A stretch of 61,928 bases of DNA from the NCBI GenBank assembly GCA_028281945.1, contig JANQIW010000025.1:1-61928 (forward strand). Direction: 5' to 3'. Source of the DNA: Prochloraceae cyanobacterium PL24a_bin.78. GTDB lineage: Bacteria > Cyanobacteriota > Cyanobacteriia > Cyanobacteriales > JANQIW01. Within the stretch, counting starts at the first letter, position 1, and each line of letters opens with the position of its first letter. A model generated the notes under the pieces. That model was not told where the DNA came from and ran no database searches. It saw only the letters and a list, made by a program, of their open reading frames with translations. Shown piece by piece: positions 30,501-39,357 of this stretch. Position numbers and translations under genes: made by a program.

Positions 30501-32297
30501 TTTCTAGAGGCTTTCCCTCTTACTCCAAATGGTAAAATTGATCGCCGTGCTTTACCCAAGCCAAATATCACAAGAGAAAATTTAGCAAAAGCTTTCATTG
30601 CACCACGCACTCCCACAGAAGAAATAGTAGCTGGAATTTGGGCTGAACTTTTGGCCTTAGAAGTCGGGATGGAGGATAACTTCTTTGAATTAGGAGGTCA
30701 TTCTCTTTTAGCTACTCAAGTCATATCTCGCATTTGTCAAGCCTTTTCCATAGAATTACCATTGCGAGTTTTATTTGAGTCTCCCACCATTGCAGAGTTA
30801 TCAACCATCATTGAGAAAACAAATCAAACTGATCTTACCACTATTAGTCCTATTGATATTATTTCAAGAAATGAAAATATACCTCTTTCTTTCACTCAAA
30901 AAAGATTATGGTTTTTAAATGAATTAGAAGGACATAGTGCCACTTATAATATGCCCGGAGCGGTATTACTTACAGGAAAACTCAATGTAATTGCTTTAGA
31001 AAATAGTATTCATGAATTAGTCAAACGACATGAGATTTTACGTACCACGTTTAAAGCTATAGACGGGCAACCTTTTCAAATTATTCACCCCGAATCAGAT
31101 TTAATTCCATTAATAGACGCAATAGATTTACGAAGTTGTCCTAAAGATGAGCGAGAAATTACGATTCGTCAGCTAGCAACTGAACAAAGAATGCAACCTT
31201 TTAACCTAGAAACTGGTCCTTTGCTAAGATTTAAATTACTGCAATTAGAAGAAACAGAGCATATATTATTAATAGTATTGCACCATATTATTTCAGATGC
31301 GTGGTCAGCCCAAATAGTAATTCAAGAAATAACTATTTTATATAATGCTTTGTCTACAGAAGAAAAAATCCCTGAAAATCTTTTGCCTAAACTAAATATT
31401 CAGTTTGCAGACTATGCTTACTGGCAAAAACAATGGTTACAAGGTAAAAAACTTCATCAACAACTTGCTTATTGGAAAGAGAAATTAGCTAATGCACCCA
31501 CTTTATTAAATATTTCTACAGATTATCCTCGTTCACAAATAATAAGTAATCAAGGTTCTAGCATTCCTTTTAGCATTTCTTCAACCTTAAATCAAGCCAT
31601 AGAAACCTTTAAGAAAAATGAAAAAGTTACTCTATTTATGATACTATTTAGTGCTTTTTTGTGTTTAATGGACTGTTATAGTAATGATGAGGATATTTGT
31701 ATCGGTTCACCTATTGCTAATCGTAATCGTAAAGATACCGAAGGAATAATCGGATTTTTTGCTAATACAATAGTTTTACGCTGCGATTTATCAGGTAATC
31801 CCAATTTTAAAGATTTGTTAGTACGAGTAAAAGAAGTTTCCCTAGAAGCTTATACTCATCAAGATATCCCTTTTGAAAAGTTGGTAGAAGAATTACAACC
31901 CGATCGAAATCTCAATTATAATCCTTTATTTCAAGTCTGGTTTGTGCTTCAAAATGCCCCTCAAACTTCCTTAGAATTTCCTGAACTAACCTGGAAAGAT
32001 TTAGAAATTGATACTGGAATTGTTAGACACGATCTCATGTTGAGTTTATCTGAATCAAAAGATGGATTAGATGGAAAATTTGAGTATAAAACAGATCTTT
32101 TCCAAAAAGATACTATTAACCAAATGATAGAAAATCTAAAAATTATCTTAGAAAAAATGACAAGTCAACCAGATATGACCTTAAATAAGATAAGAGAAAT
32201 AGTAAATGAAGCCAGAGAAAAACATCGTTTAAACAAAGAAAAACAACTTTTTAGTAATGTTGGACAAAAATTAAAAAGAATCAAACGTAAAAAATAA
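27579..32297 (+). CDS. NRPS module: C-A-PCP with extra terminal C domain
   Basis: A 1572-aa NRPS. The first C domain has HHINWDGWS near 156. The A domain has HTSGSTGKPKG near 649; hand-read specificity residues are D-I-L-Q-C-G-M-I-W-K, close to the glycine code DILQLGLIWK. The PCP has LGGHSLLATQ near 1041. A second C domain follows, with HHIISDAWS near 1235 (final Gly replaced by Ala), and the protein stops after a short basic tail with neither a further A-PCP nor a thioesterase. Terminal C domains can release chains by amidation, esterification or cyclisation, or work with a carrier supplied in trans; which applies here is unknown. It is the last megasynthase gene of the operon, separated from the next gene by 57 bases. 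Confidence 0.9.
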   Translation: MNNNNCLQNIINSLQNVNKKDIFIFPASYAQIRLWFLQKLEPESLAYNNYIGITLKGKLDKNALEQTMNEIVHRHEALRTRFTIKQGQPLQVIIPHRNFKLSLTDLSCLPEKDRQLQIDKIIRSQCFAPFDLEKEPLLRISLLKIEQEEHILLLTIHHINWDGWSVGILIRELGILYQAFRSGKPSPLPKLPIQYADYTIWQQKFLQGKVLEKLLEYWKQQLHNCPVLTLPTDNPRSNIHTSNGATESFIIPKHLTQKLKQISQKENATLFMTLLSAFKILLYRYTQQEDIVVGSPIANRNQKSTEELIGCFINALALRTDLSGNITFKKLLNRVRRVTLDAQNHQNMPFAKLVELLQPERNLNISPLFQVMFVLQNFSTPLMELQDLKLKPLSIDTNISEFDLTLFMQEINSEQMGILEHRMGEKNLAEAGLIGILEYKTDLFKSDTIQCMVKHFQTLLESIVNNTDEEISKLPILTKNESQKLLLDWNNTKKDYPKNICIHELFEAQVEKTPDAIALEFQECNLTYSQLNVKANQLANYLRELGVKSDSLVGISLERNLNMVVGLLGILKAGGAYVPLDPTYPQSRLEYMLENSQLQVLVTQEKLASKFSKEKLKIVYLDKEWENFSKTSKENLETKTNNHNLAYVIHTSGSTGKPKGVQIKHHSVVNFLNSMAETPGLTKEDILLAVTTISFDIAGLELYLPLSVGAKIVLVSNETASDGKALLELLHQSGATIMQATPATWQLLLAAQWQNNLGLKILCGGEALPRKLAQQLQEKSSSLWNMYGPTEATIWSTIHRVNEIYTGEDYTPVSIGRPIANTEIYILDSHLQPLPIGIPGELYIGGEGLAKGYLNRPDLTVERFVDNPLDPSKKIYKTGDKAKYLPDGKIEYLGRIDNQVKIRGFRIELGEIESVLDRYPNLEKSVVIALEDENSQKTLVAYIVSHSEKTPNITELRNFLQEKLPSYMIPSSFVFLEAFPLTPNGKIDRRALPKPNITRENLAKAFIAPRTPTEEIVAGIWAELLALEVGMEDNFFELGGHSLLATQVISRICQAFSIELPLRVLFESPTIAELSTIIEKTNQTDLTTISPIDIISRNENIPLSFTQKRLWFLNELEGHSATYNMPGAVLLTGKLNVIALENSIHELVKRHEILRTTFKAIDGQPFQIIHPESDLIPLIDAIDLRSCPKDEREITIRQLATEQRMQPFNLETGPLLRFKLLQLEETEHILLIVLHHIISDAWSAQIVIQEITILYNALSTEEKIPENLLPKLNIQFADYAYWQKQWLQGKKLHQQLAYWKEKLANAPTLLNISTDYPRSQIISNQGSSIPFSISSTLNQAIETFKKNEKVTLFMILFSAFLCLMDCYSNDEDICIGSPIANRNRKDTEGIIGFFANTIVLRCDLSGNPNFKDLLVRVKEVSLEAYTHQDIPFEKLVEELQPDRNLNYNPLFQVWFVLQNAPQTSLEFPELTWKDLEIDTGIVRHDLMLSLSESKDGLDGKFEYKTDLFQKDTINQMIENLKIILEKMTSQPDMTLNKIREIVNEAREKHRLNKEKQLFSNVGQKLKRIKRKK

Positions 32298-32353
32298 CAG
32301 AAATAAATTATTGAACAGCAAAAAGAAATCATCAATAAAGGAAATTAAACCTC

Positions 32354-33361
32354 ATGAAATCAATAAAAAATATTAAAAGACAAGCTGTAAAAGTTTCTAA
32401 ATCAGAATTAGTTACCAAAGAATACCTTAAAAATAGTCCAAATATACCCTTAATCGTGAAACCAAAAGTAGAAAGATTAAACCTAATCAGTTGGGCTATT
32501 AACAATCAAGAATTCATTAAAACTCATTTATTAAAACATGGAGGTATACTATTTCGGGATTTTGAGATTGGAAAAGTAGAACAATTTCAGAAATTTATGA
32601 AAGCTATTTTTGGTAATTTATTAGAATATTCTTATGGTTCCACTCCAAGAAGTAAAGTAAATGGCAAAATTTATACTTCAACTGAATACCCTCCAGACCA
32701 AATTATACCTTTACACAATGAAATGTCATATACTTCTAACTATCCTATGAAGATAGCATTTTATTGTTTACAACCAGCATTAGAGGGAGGGAGAACCCCC
32801 ATAGCCGATAGTCGTAGAGTTTTTCAAAGGATTAAACCTAAAATTAGAGAAAAATTCCAAGAGAAAAAAATAATGTATGTAAGAAATTATAGCAATCAAC
32901 TTGACTTACCTTGGGAAAAAGTCTTTCAAACTAATAATAAATCACAAGTAGAACAATATTGTCATCAAGCTGGAATAGAATTTGAGTGGAAAGATAATAA
33001 TCATCTTAAAACTATAGAAATTTGTCAAGCAGTGGCTAAACATCCTCAAACACGAGAGATGGTATGGTTTAATCAAGCACATCTTTTCCATATCTCCAAC
33101 CTTAATTCAAATGTAAGAGAAAACCTTTTAGCAATATTTAAAGAAGAAGAACTACCTCGAAATACTTATTATGGTGATGGTAGTCCAATTGAAGATACCG
33201 TATTAGATGAAATTCGCACCATATATAATGAAGAAAGTATCAGTTTTATTTGGGAAAAAGGAGATTTATTATTACTAGATAATCTTTTGTTAGCACATGG
33301 AAGAACATCTTTTATTGGCCATCGAAAAGTTGTTGTAGCAATGTCTGAAGCTAGTAATTGA
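32354..33361 (+). CDS. SyrP/TauD-type Fe(II)/2-oxoglutarate dioxygenase
   Basis: A 335-aa member of the TauD/TfdA superfamily. The iron-binding triad is visible: His121 and Glu123 in LHNEMSY and the distal His315 in LAHGRTSF; a 2-oxoglutarate-binding Arg is expected shortly after (R317 or R323). The HNEMSYTSNYP stretch matches the SyrP-like branch, whose characterised members hydroxylate amino acids held on NRPS carriers, often Asp or His at the beta carbon. In metallophores such beta-hydroxy acids chelate iron. Here the neighbouring A domain predicts Gly, which has no beta carbon, so the substrate is unclear. It is the last gene of the biosynthetic operon, preceded by AAAGGAAA about 10 bases before the ATG, and likely acts in the cytoplasm on the growing or finished product. 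Confidence 0.88.
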   Translation: MKSIKNIKRQAVKVSKSELVTKEYLKNSPNIPLIVKPKVERLNLISWAINNQEFIKTHLLKHGGILFRDFEIGKVEQFQKFMKAIFGNLLEYSYGSTPRSKVNGKIYTSTEYPPDQIIPLHNEMSYTSNYPMKIAFYCLQPALEGGRTPIADSRRVFQRIKPKIREKFQEKKIMYVRNYSNQLDLPWEKVFQTNNKSQVEQYCHQAGIEFEWKDNNHLKTIEICQAVAKHPQTREMVWFNQAHLFHISNLNSNVRENLLAIFKEEELPRNTYYGDGSPIEDTVLDEIRTIYNEESISFIWEKGDLLLLDNLLLAHGRTSFIGHRKVVVAMSEASN

Positions 33362-33741
33362 AGTATTAATCAAATCTGTAAAAGTAAAAAACAGCTACTT
33401 TTTCTTAAATTTTAACGAATACTTAAAAATTTTGAAATATTAAAGTTTTGTGATGTATATTAATAACAATTCCTAATGGGAAATCTATACCAATCATTAA
33501 GTAGGTAAGCACAATTAATATAGAAAAGGGTAATTTTATATTTCCTTATTTAGAGATTGATTTTGAATTTCTATTTTAAAACTTTTTTCCTCTACCTACT
33601 AAGAATCTAAGCAAACTAACTAGATAAATCATTATTTATTGATTCTGATTTCAGCTTAAATTATAAAATGATGATAGCAGCAAAAATCTTAAATCCAAAG
33701 ATTAGGAAACAACAAATTATATTTGAAAAGGAGAGAAAAAA
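33362..33741. other. 380-bp region between biosynthetic operon and Fec genes
   Basis: No gene is seen. It begins with a weak terminator-like hairpin (33380-33402) and ends with a strong AAGGAG ribosome-binding site (33728-33733) eight bases before the TTG start of the binding-protein gene. The promoter of the Fec operon should lie here; AAATGATGATAG near 33665 faintly resembles half an iron box. Confidence 0.45.
33380..33402 (+). terminator. Weak intrinsic terminator after the dioxygenase gene
   Basis: AAAAGTA pairs with TACTTTT across a 9-base loop, and the 3' arm runs into TTTTTC. It lies 20 bases after the stop codon. The all-AT stem makes it a poor terminator, so read-through into the Fec genes is possible. 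Confidence 0.35.
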
Positions 33742-34824
33742 TTGTTAAATCAAGCAAAAATATTAAAATGGTTCATATTAAGTCTATTTATGAGTATTGT
33801 TACCGTATCTTGTAATAGCAATAATAGATCCAGAAATATTACTCCACCAATTCCCACAACACAACCACAAGCAACACAACCAACACAACCAAACTGTAGA
33901 ATCATTGATCATGATGTCGGCCAAACAAAAATTTGCAATCGCCCACAAAAAATTGCCATTCTCCGGCCTCATAATTTAGACTTACTTCTATCTTTAGGTA
34001 GACAACCAGCAGGATATGCAGAATTACTCATAATACATCCGGGAAAGTCTTTCGACAACCCTAAAGAACAAATCCCTTATTTAGGCGATCATATAACCAC
34101 AAAACCACTGAATTTAGGAACAGCAAACACACCTTCCTTAGAAACCTTAGCTCAACTCAAACCCGATTTAATAGTAGGAGGAGGAACAGTAAAAAATCAA
34201 TATTCTACTCTTTCTCAGATAGCTCCCACTATTTTATGGTCAAATCGTACCGTACAAGGAAAATGGCAGCAAAATCTCCAAAATTTAGCTAAAGCAGTTG
34301 GAGATGAAGAAAAAGCCATCCAAGTGATTCAAAAACACAATCAAATGGTAGCTGCTGCAAAATCGGAATTTGCTGAAGTTGTTGCATCCCATCCAAAAAT
34401 TTTACTAATAGGAGGAGATCAACTCTCTGGAACTTTTTATTTTATTAATAAACAGAGTTATTTAAGCAATTTATTTAACCAATTAGGTTTTGAATTAGTT
34501 TCTATACCAGGTCAGGAAAATGACGGCCCTTCCATTCCAGTTTCCATAGAAGCATTACCAGAGCTAGGAAAACAAGCAGATACAATCATTGTCTTAGGTT
34601 ATAACATTGATATCAAAAACCAAAATTTAGATATCCTAGCTCAAAATCAAGCTGCCAAAATTCAAGAAGAATGGCGTAATAATAAAATTGCTCAATCCCT
34701 TCAAGCCAGTAAAAACAATAGAGTCTTCTTTACAAGTTTCTATCTCTGGAATGGCATAAATGGTCCTATTTCAGCACAAATGATTATCCAAGAACTGCGT
34801 CAATTTTTACTGCAACCACAATAA
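33742..34824 (+). CDS. fecB: FecB-type ferric-siderophore binding lipoprotein
   Basis: A 360-aa periplasmic substrate-binding protein of the FecB/BtuF (helical-backbone) type. The N-terminus has a lipoprotein signal: basic start, hydrophobic stretch FILSLFMSIV, then lipobox TVSC with Cys24 as the lipidated residue. A Pro/Thr/Gln linker follows, then the binding domain with RPQKIAIL, LSLGRQPAGYAE, LETLAQLKPDLIVGG and the C-terminal lobe. The family captures ferric siderophores in the periplasm and delivers them to FecCD permeases, whose genes follow 4 bases later. The start is TTG: the AAGGAG site eight bases upstream and the complete signal peptide both support it, and no ATG alternative preserves the signal. 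A transcript separate from the biosynthetic operon is likely given the 380-base gap. Confidence 0.9.
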   Translation: MLNQAKILKWFILSLFMSIVTVSCNSNNRSRNITPPIPTTQPQATQPTQPNCRIIDHDVGQTKICNRPQKIAILRPHNLDLLLSLGRQPAGYAELLIIHPGKSFDNPKEQIPYLGDHITTKPLNLGTANTPSLETLAQLKPDLIVGGGTVKNQYSTLSQIAPTILWSNRTVQGKWQQNLQNLAKAVGDEEKAIQVIQKHNQMVAAAKSEFAEVVASHPKILLIGGDQLSGTFYFINKQSYLSNLFNQLGFELVSIPGQENDGPSIPVSIEALPELGKQADTIIVLGYNIDIKNQNLDILAQNQAAKIQEEWRNNKIAQSLQASKNNRVFFTSFYLWNGINGPISAQMIIQELRQFLLQPQ

Positions 34825-34828
34825 TTAA

Positions 34829-35854
34829 GTGAATATGATTCATAATATTAGAAATACAGAAAGAAATAATACCTTATTATTATTAGGTTTAATATTAAGT
34901 ATTGTAATATTATTAGCTAGTTTAGCATTAAGTATTACTATTGGGGCAAAAGATATCTCTCTAAACACCATATATGAGGCAATTTTTGCTTTTAATGAAT
35001 CTCCAGACCACTTAATTATTCGCACTATCAGATTACCAAGATCCCTAATTGCTTTATTTGTGGGAGCAGCTTTAGCAGTAGCAGGTAGTCTTATGCAGGG
35101 CATTACAAGAAATCCTTTAGCCTCTCCCAGTATTTTAGGAGTGAATGCAGGAGGCGCATTAGCAGTTGTCATAGCCAGCAATTTTCTGGGTGAAAAATCC
35201 TTACAAATTTATGCCATATTTGCTTTTCTAGGGGCGTGTATTGCTGCAACTTCAGTCTATGGTTTTGCCTCTTTAGGTCGTGGAGGCTTATCTACTTTAA
35301 ATCTTACCTTAGCCGGAGCAGCTTTGAGTGCATTTACTGGATCCTTAACTGGTGGCATTTTAATAGTTAATCAACGAAGTTTTGAAGAAATCCGTTTGTG
35401 GTTAGCTGGTTCAGTTGCAGGAAGAGATTTTAATCTTTTCTTACAAGTTTTACCCTATTTAGGCATCGGATTATTATTAGCATTAGCATTGAGCAAACAA
35501 ATTACAATTTTAAGTTTAGGAGAAGATATCGCTCAGAGCTTAGGACAAAATACTGCAATTATTAAACTAATAGCTATTCTCAGTATAGTATTACTTTCAG
35601 GAGCAAGTATTGCTATTGCAGGTCCAATTGGTTTTATAGGATTAATTGTTCCTCATATAGTTCGCTTGCTTGTGGGAAGAGATTATCGTTGGATTCTGCC
35701 TTATGGGATAACTTTTGGAGGAATTTTATTATTAGTTGCTGATATAGTATCACGTTTAATTTTGAAACCCCAAGAAATACCAGTAGGATTAATCATGCCT
35801 ATATTAGGTGCTCCTTTTTTTATTTACCTTATTTTATCTAGAATCAAAAAATAA
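34829..35854 (+). CDS. FecCD-family iron-complex permease (first copy)
   Basis: A 341-aa polytopic permease of the BtuC/FecCD family with about 9-10 membrane segments. Typical stretches are IRLPRSLIALFVGAALAVAGSLMQ in the first third, TRNPLASPSILGVNAGGA, and GPIGFIGLIVPHIVRLLVG near the coupling region that contacts the ATPase. It forms a heterodimeric channel with the next gene product to import the ferric complex. GTG 34829 is the longest start; ATG 34835 two codons inside is equally possible, as no ribosome-binding site distinguishes them. By order it corresponds to fecC in enteric fecBCDE operons, but sequence alone does not separate C from D. Confidence 0.9.
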   Translation: MNMIHNIRNTERNNTLLLLGLILSIVILLASLALSITIGAKDISLNTIYEAIFAFNESPDHLIIRTIRLPRSLIALFVGAALAVAGSLMQGITRNPLASPSILGVNAGGALAVVIASNFLGEKSLQIYAIFAFLGACIAATSVYGFASLGRGGLSTLNLTLAGAALSAFTGSLTGGILIVNQRSFEEIRLWLAGSVAGRDFNLFLQVLPYLGIGLLLALALSKQITILSLGEDIAQSLGQNTAIIKLIAILSIVLLSGASIAIAGPIGFIGLIVPHIVRLLVGRDYRWILPYGITFGGILLLVADIVSRLILKPQEIPVGLIMPILGAPFFIYLILSRIKK

Positions 35855-35896
35855 ATTATCCAAAAACTAGAAAAATTAAAATTTCAATTATTAATA

Positions 35897-36922
35897 ATGA
35901 GAATAAGTATTACTCCAAAAATAGGATTATCACTGCGTTTAAATCCTCGTCTTCCTCTAATCTTAATCAGTTTATTAATAATAACATTAGTCTTAATTAT
36001 TATAAGCATCGCCAAAGGAGAAATAGACATACCTCCCTTAGAAGTGATAAAAACAGTTTTAGGCTTAGAAACAAATAATGAATATACCTTCGTAATCAAA
36101 ATTTTACGTCTACCTCGAACCCTCACTGCTTGGTTAGTAGGAGTAGGATTAGCCATTGCCGGCACAATTATTCAAAGCATTACCCGTAATCCTTTAGCCG
36201 CACCTGGAATTATCGGTATTAATGGAGGAGCAGCACTAGCAGCAGTTACTCTCATTGTTTTATTTCCCAATGCACCAATATATATCATTCCCTTTGGTTC
36301 TTTTGCAGGAGCATTGCTAATTTCAGTTTCCATTTATGCCATTGCTTGGCAAGGAGGAAGTTCTCCCATTCGTCTAATTTTAGTTGGAGTAGGCTTTCAA
36401 TTAATAGCCTCAGCTTTAACCAATTTAATCGTTACCTTTGGAGAAATTGATAATGTTTCTTTAGCTTTAGTGTGGTTATCAGGAAGCGTATATAGCCGAA
36501 CTTGGGATCAAGTTATCGCTTTAATACCTTGGTTAAGTGCATTTAGTATCATAACTTGGATTATGAGTAAAGAATTAAATATCCTTAACTTAGGTGACAA
36601 TCTCGCCAAAGGTTTAGGAGTAGAAATAGAATGGCGCAGAGGTATTTTAATCTTAAGTAGTGTTGCCCTAGCCGGCGCATCAGTAGCCACCGCAGGAGCA
36701 GTTGGTTTTGTTGGTTTAATTTCTCCTCATGTGGCCCGTCGTCTTGTCGGTTGTATACATCAAGGGTTATTACCTACCGCAGCTTTAATTGGGGGTTTAT
36801 TAGTTGTCTCTGCCGATTTATTAGGGCGTTTACTTTTTGCTCCCATAGAAATACCCTGCGGTATTATTACAGCTATTATTGGTGCACCTTACTTTTTATA
36901 TTTAATGATAGATAAAAAATAA
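35897..36922 (+). CDS. FecCD-family iron-complex permease (second copy)
   Basis: A 341-aa paralogue of the preceding permease with the same landmarks: LRLPRTLTAWLVGVGLAIAG, TRNPLAAPGIIGINGGAA, and GAVGFVGLISPHVARRLVG before the last helices. A basic N-terminus precedes the first hydrophobic helix. Two different permease subunits encoded together are typical of siderophore importers (FecCD, FepDG), whereas vitamin B12 importers use one. It follows the first permease by 42 bases and precedes the ATPase by 44, so all four genes form one operon. Confidence 0.9.
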   Translation: MRISITPKIGLSLRLNPRLPLILISLLIITLVLIIISIAKGEIDIPPLEVIKTVLGLETNNEYTFVIKILRLPRTLTAWLVGVGLAIAGTIIQSITRNPLAAPGIIGINGGAALAAVTLIVLFPNAPIYIIPFGSFAGALLISVSIYAIAWQGGSSPIRLILVGVGFQLIASALTNLIVTFGEIDNVSLALVWLSGSVYSRTWDQVIALIPWLSAFSIITWIMSKELNILNLGDNLAKGLGVEIEWRRGILILSSVALAGASVATAGAVGFVGLISPHVARRLVGCIHQGLLPTAALIGGLLVVSADLLGRLLFAPIEIPCGIITAIIGAPYFLYLMIDKK

Positions 36923-36966
36923 AAAAATAATTTTTTAAAGTACTTTAATAATAAAAAAATAAAAAT

Positions 36967-37767
36967 ATGAAAAAACTTGAAGCCCGTCAACTCTCTCTTT
37001 CCTATGATAAAAAGGTCATCGTTCGTAACCTTAACCTAGAAATTCCCTCAGGAAAAATTACTATCCTCATAGGATCCAATGGTTGTGGTAAATCAACCTT
37101 ACTCAAAGGAATAGCTCGTTTGCTTAAACCACGTCAAGGTATGGTTTATTTAGACGGTAAAGCAATTACTCAATTTTCCACCAAAGCAGTAGCCCAACAA
37201 CTAGGAATTCTTCCCCAAAGCCCTACCGCACCAGAAGGTTTGACAGTCAAGGATTTAGTGGCCCAAGGTCGTTATCCTCATCAAACTTGGTGGCAACAAT
37301 GGTCTCAAGAAGATAAAGAATTAGTAGAAAAAGCTTTGGCTACTACTAGTATGACCAATTTTAGCGATCGTGATTTAGATACCCTTTCAGGAGGCCAACG
37401 ACAACGAGCATGGATTGCCATGGCATTAGCACAAAATACCGATATTCTCCTTTTAGATGAACCAACTACTTATTTAGATTTAGCCCACCAAGTGGAAGTA
37501 TTAGATTTATTAACCAATCTCAACCACAATTCAGGCAAAACTATTGTCATGGTATTACACGATCTTAACTTTGCCAGTCGTTATGGAGATTATTTAGTAG
37601 CAATGCAATCAGGACAAATTTATACTCATGGTACTCCAGAAACCGTAATTACTCCAGAAACCATCGAAAATGTTTTTGGCTTATCTTGTCATATAATTAA
37701 AGATCCCATAACTAAAACTCCTTTATGTATTCCTATTCCTTCTAAAACAAAAAAAAAAGCTATCTAA
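36967..37767 (+). CDS. fecE: FecE-type ABC ATPase for ferric-siderophore import
   Basis: A 266-aa cytoplasmic ATPase. Walker A is GSNGCGKST near residues 36-44, the Q-loop follows (LGILPQSP), the ABC signature is [14 protein letters not shown], Walker B is [13 protein letters not shown], and the switch His is in VLHDLN. The length and the VTPE-like tail ([15 protein letters not shown]) match the FecE/FepC/FhuC group. It energises the two permeases encoded just upstream and closes the operon; the next gene (tonB) is convergent on the other strand. Confidence 0.93.
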   Translation: MKKLEARQLSLSYDKKVIVRNLNLEIPSGKITILIGSNGCGKSTLLKGIARLLKPRQGMVYLDGKAITQFSTKAVAQQLGILPQSPTAPEGLTVKDLVAQGRYPHQTWWQQWSQEDKELVEKALATTSMTNFSDRDLDTLSGGQRQRAWIAMALAQNTDILLLDEPTTYLDLAHQVEVLDLLTNLNHNSGKTIVMVLHDLNFASRYGDYLVAMQSGQIYTHGTPETVITPETIENVFGLSCHIIKDPITKTPLCIPIPSKTKKKAI

Positions 37768-37870
37768 TGATTTATTAAAATAGCTAATCTAATTCAGAAA
37801 AAATATTGAAAACCCCTTAGATTTAGGATAATTAACCAAGATTTATACCAAATTGTCTTTAACGATGATA

Positions 37871-37956
37871 TAGTTAAAGCTATCTCCTACCTGCTGATTC
37901 CTAAGCCAAAATCTCTCTCCCTTGTCCTCCTTGTCCCCCTTGTCCCCCTTGTCTCA
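37871..37956 (+). repeat. Dispersed repeat element, copy 1
   Basis: A GTTAAAGCTAT head, a 30-base spacer containing CTGATT and AAAATC, and then four TTGTCCCCC-type nonamers. It shares layout with 44371-44468 (opposite orientation): from AAAGCTAT to the CTCCC that opens the nonamer array both copies are 46 bases long, with partial identity. It lies between the convergent fecE and tonB genes. Confidence 0.6.
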
Positions 37957-37993
37957 CCGTGCCTAAGTATATCATGGTTTTGGAGAAATGATA

Positions 37994-39220
37994 TTACTCT
38001 TGATTCTGTAAATTTTCCCAGATCGAATCATCAAAAAGACCATCATCTTGTTGTTGTTGTTCTCTCTGTTGATTTTCAATTTCAACTTGACGTTGACGCT
38101 CAGCCTCCTCTTGTTGTCTTTGACGTAAAGCCTCCTGCTCCCTTCGTTGACGCTCCAATTCAGCTTGACGTTGACGTTCAGCTTCCTCTTGTTGAATTTG
38201 ATTTTGATTAGTCGCTTCCTCCTGTCTTCGTTGTTGCTCCAATTCAGCCTGACGTTGACGTTCAGCGGCCTCTCGTTGACGTTCTAATTCAGCCTGACGA
38301 CGTAAAGCGTCCCTCTCGAAATCCGTACCAGGTTGAGCAAAACTAACTACCACATTCCCTTGATAAATATTACCTTTCGGACAACGAGTTCTTGATGCCG
38401 CTCTCAAAGCTGCTCGATCCAATTGTGGATAACCGCTAGATTGTGAAATAGAAGCATTGACAACAGTTCCATTCGTATCTGTAGTTATTCTAATCACAGG
38501 CCTAGCTTCAATTCCTCTATTAGCCAAAGATCTAGGAAATTCAGGTTTTTTTCCAGGAGCGCAACCTCCTCCTGCTGAAAGGGGAAGAGGTATCTGTCTA
38601 GGAACAGTTGGTGGTGGAGAAACTGCCGCCGTTTCTGTGCCTGTAGTATTGTTTCCTGAATTATTGTTATCTCCCTGTGAGCCTGAAGATGAATTAGTTG
38701 TACCTTGATTTGAAGTTAGAAGTTCAGAATTGTTATTATCTGTTGGGGTAGATTCTACAGGTTCAGTAATAGAAGGAGTTATTTCCTCATTCCTAGCAAT
38801 TGGTTCTGGTTCAGTTTCCACTGGTGATGGTATCACAGGAGAAGGTTTAGGAATATTAACTCTCGTTTGTGGTTGTGGAATCGGTTCAGGTTCACTAACT
38901 TGAGGCTCTGGTTCTGGCTCTATATTTGGTGGTAATGGCACTCTAACAGTTTCTTGTATTTTCGTTTCCACAGGCTCAGGTTCTGGTTCAAGATCATCAG
39001 GTGGCTCTGGTACTTCTGGTTCTGGTATAACTTCTGGTTCTTCTAGAAGAATAATTTCTATAGGTTCATCTGCAATCTTTTCTTCCGGAGGTATTAAGTT
39101 TAAACCGAAAAATATCCCTATATGAACCACACCTGATACCATTAGACTATAGAGCAGTAATTTTTTTAGTGCTTCGTTTTCTTTTTCTCGTTGCTCAATA
39201 CAAAAACTCGATATACTCAT
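37994..39220 (-). CDS. tonB: TonB-family energy transducer with C-terminal coiled-coil extension
   Basis: A 408-aa protein. A short cytoplasmic N-terminus leads to one membrane helix (about 22-42), then a long periplasmic Pro/Glu-rich spacer (EPEPEP, PEVPEPPDD), a Ser/Asn/Thr-rich linker, and the TonB C-terminal domain from about 215 to 300 (PGKKPEFPRSLANRGI, TTDTNGTVVNASISQSSGYPQLDRAAL). TonB carries energy from ExbBD to outer-membrane receptors. Unusually, about 105 residues follow the TonB domain: a Gln/Arg/Glu-rich helix of AERQRQAELERQRR-type repeats ending in an acidic DDGLFDDSIW tail. An AAAGGA site precedes the ATG. It is encoded downstream of exbB and exbD on the same strand, across a 420-base gap filled by a nonamer array. 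Confidence 0.88.
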   Translation of the reverse strand: MSISSFCIEQREKENEALKKLLLYSLMVSGVVHIGIFFGLNLIPPEEKIADEPIEIILLEEPEVIPEPEVPEPPDDLEPEPEPVETKIQETVRVPLPPNIEPEPEPQVSEPEPIPQPQTRVNIPKPSPVIPSPVETEPEPIARNEEITPSITEPVESTPTDNNNSELLTSNQGTTNSSSGSQGDNNNSGNNTTGTETAAVSPPPTVPRQIPLPLSAGGGCAPGKKPEFPRSLANRGIEARPVIRITTDTNGTVVNASISQSSGYPQLDRAALRAASRTRCPKGNIYQGNVVVSFAQPGTDFERDALRRQAELERQREAAERQRQAELEQQRRQEEATNQNQIQQEEAERQRQAELERQRREQEALRQRQQEEAERQRQVEIENQQREQQQQDDGLFDDSIWENLQNQE

Positions 39221-39357
39221 TGTAAAAATCCTTTATTTAAACTAAAAATTTTCTTTAAAAAATATTTTTTTATACTTGATAATTACCTATAATAGGTTTC
39301 TTTAAGACAAATAGATTGAAAATTGATCCTACTTTCTCCTATCAACAGATAATTCTC

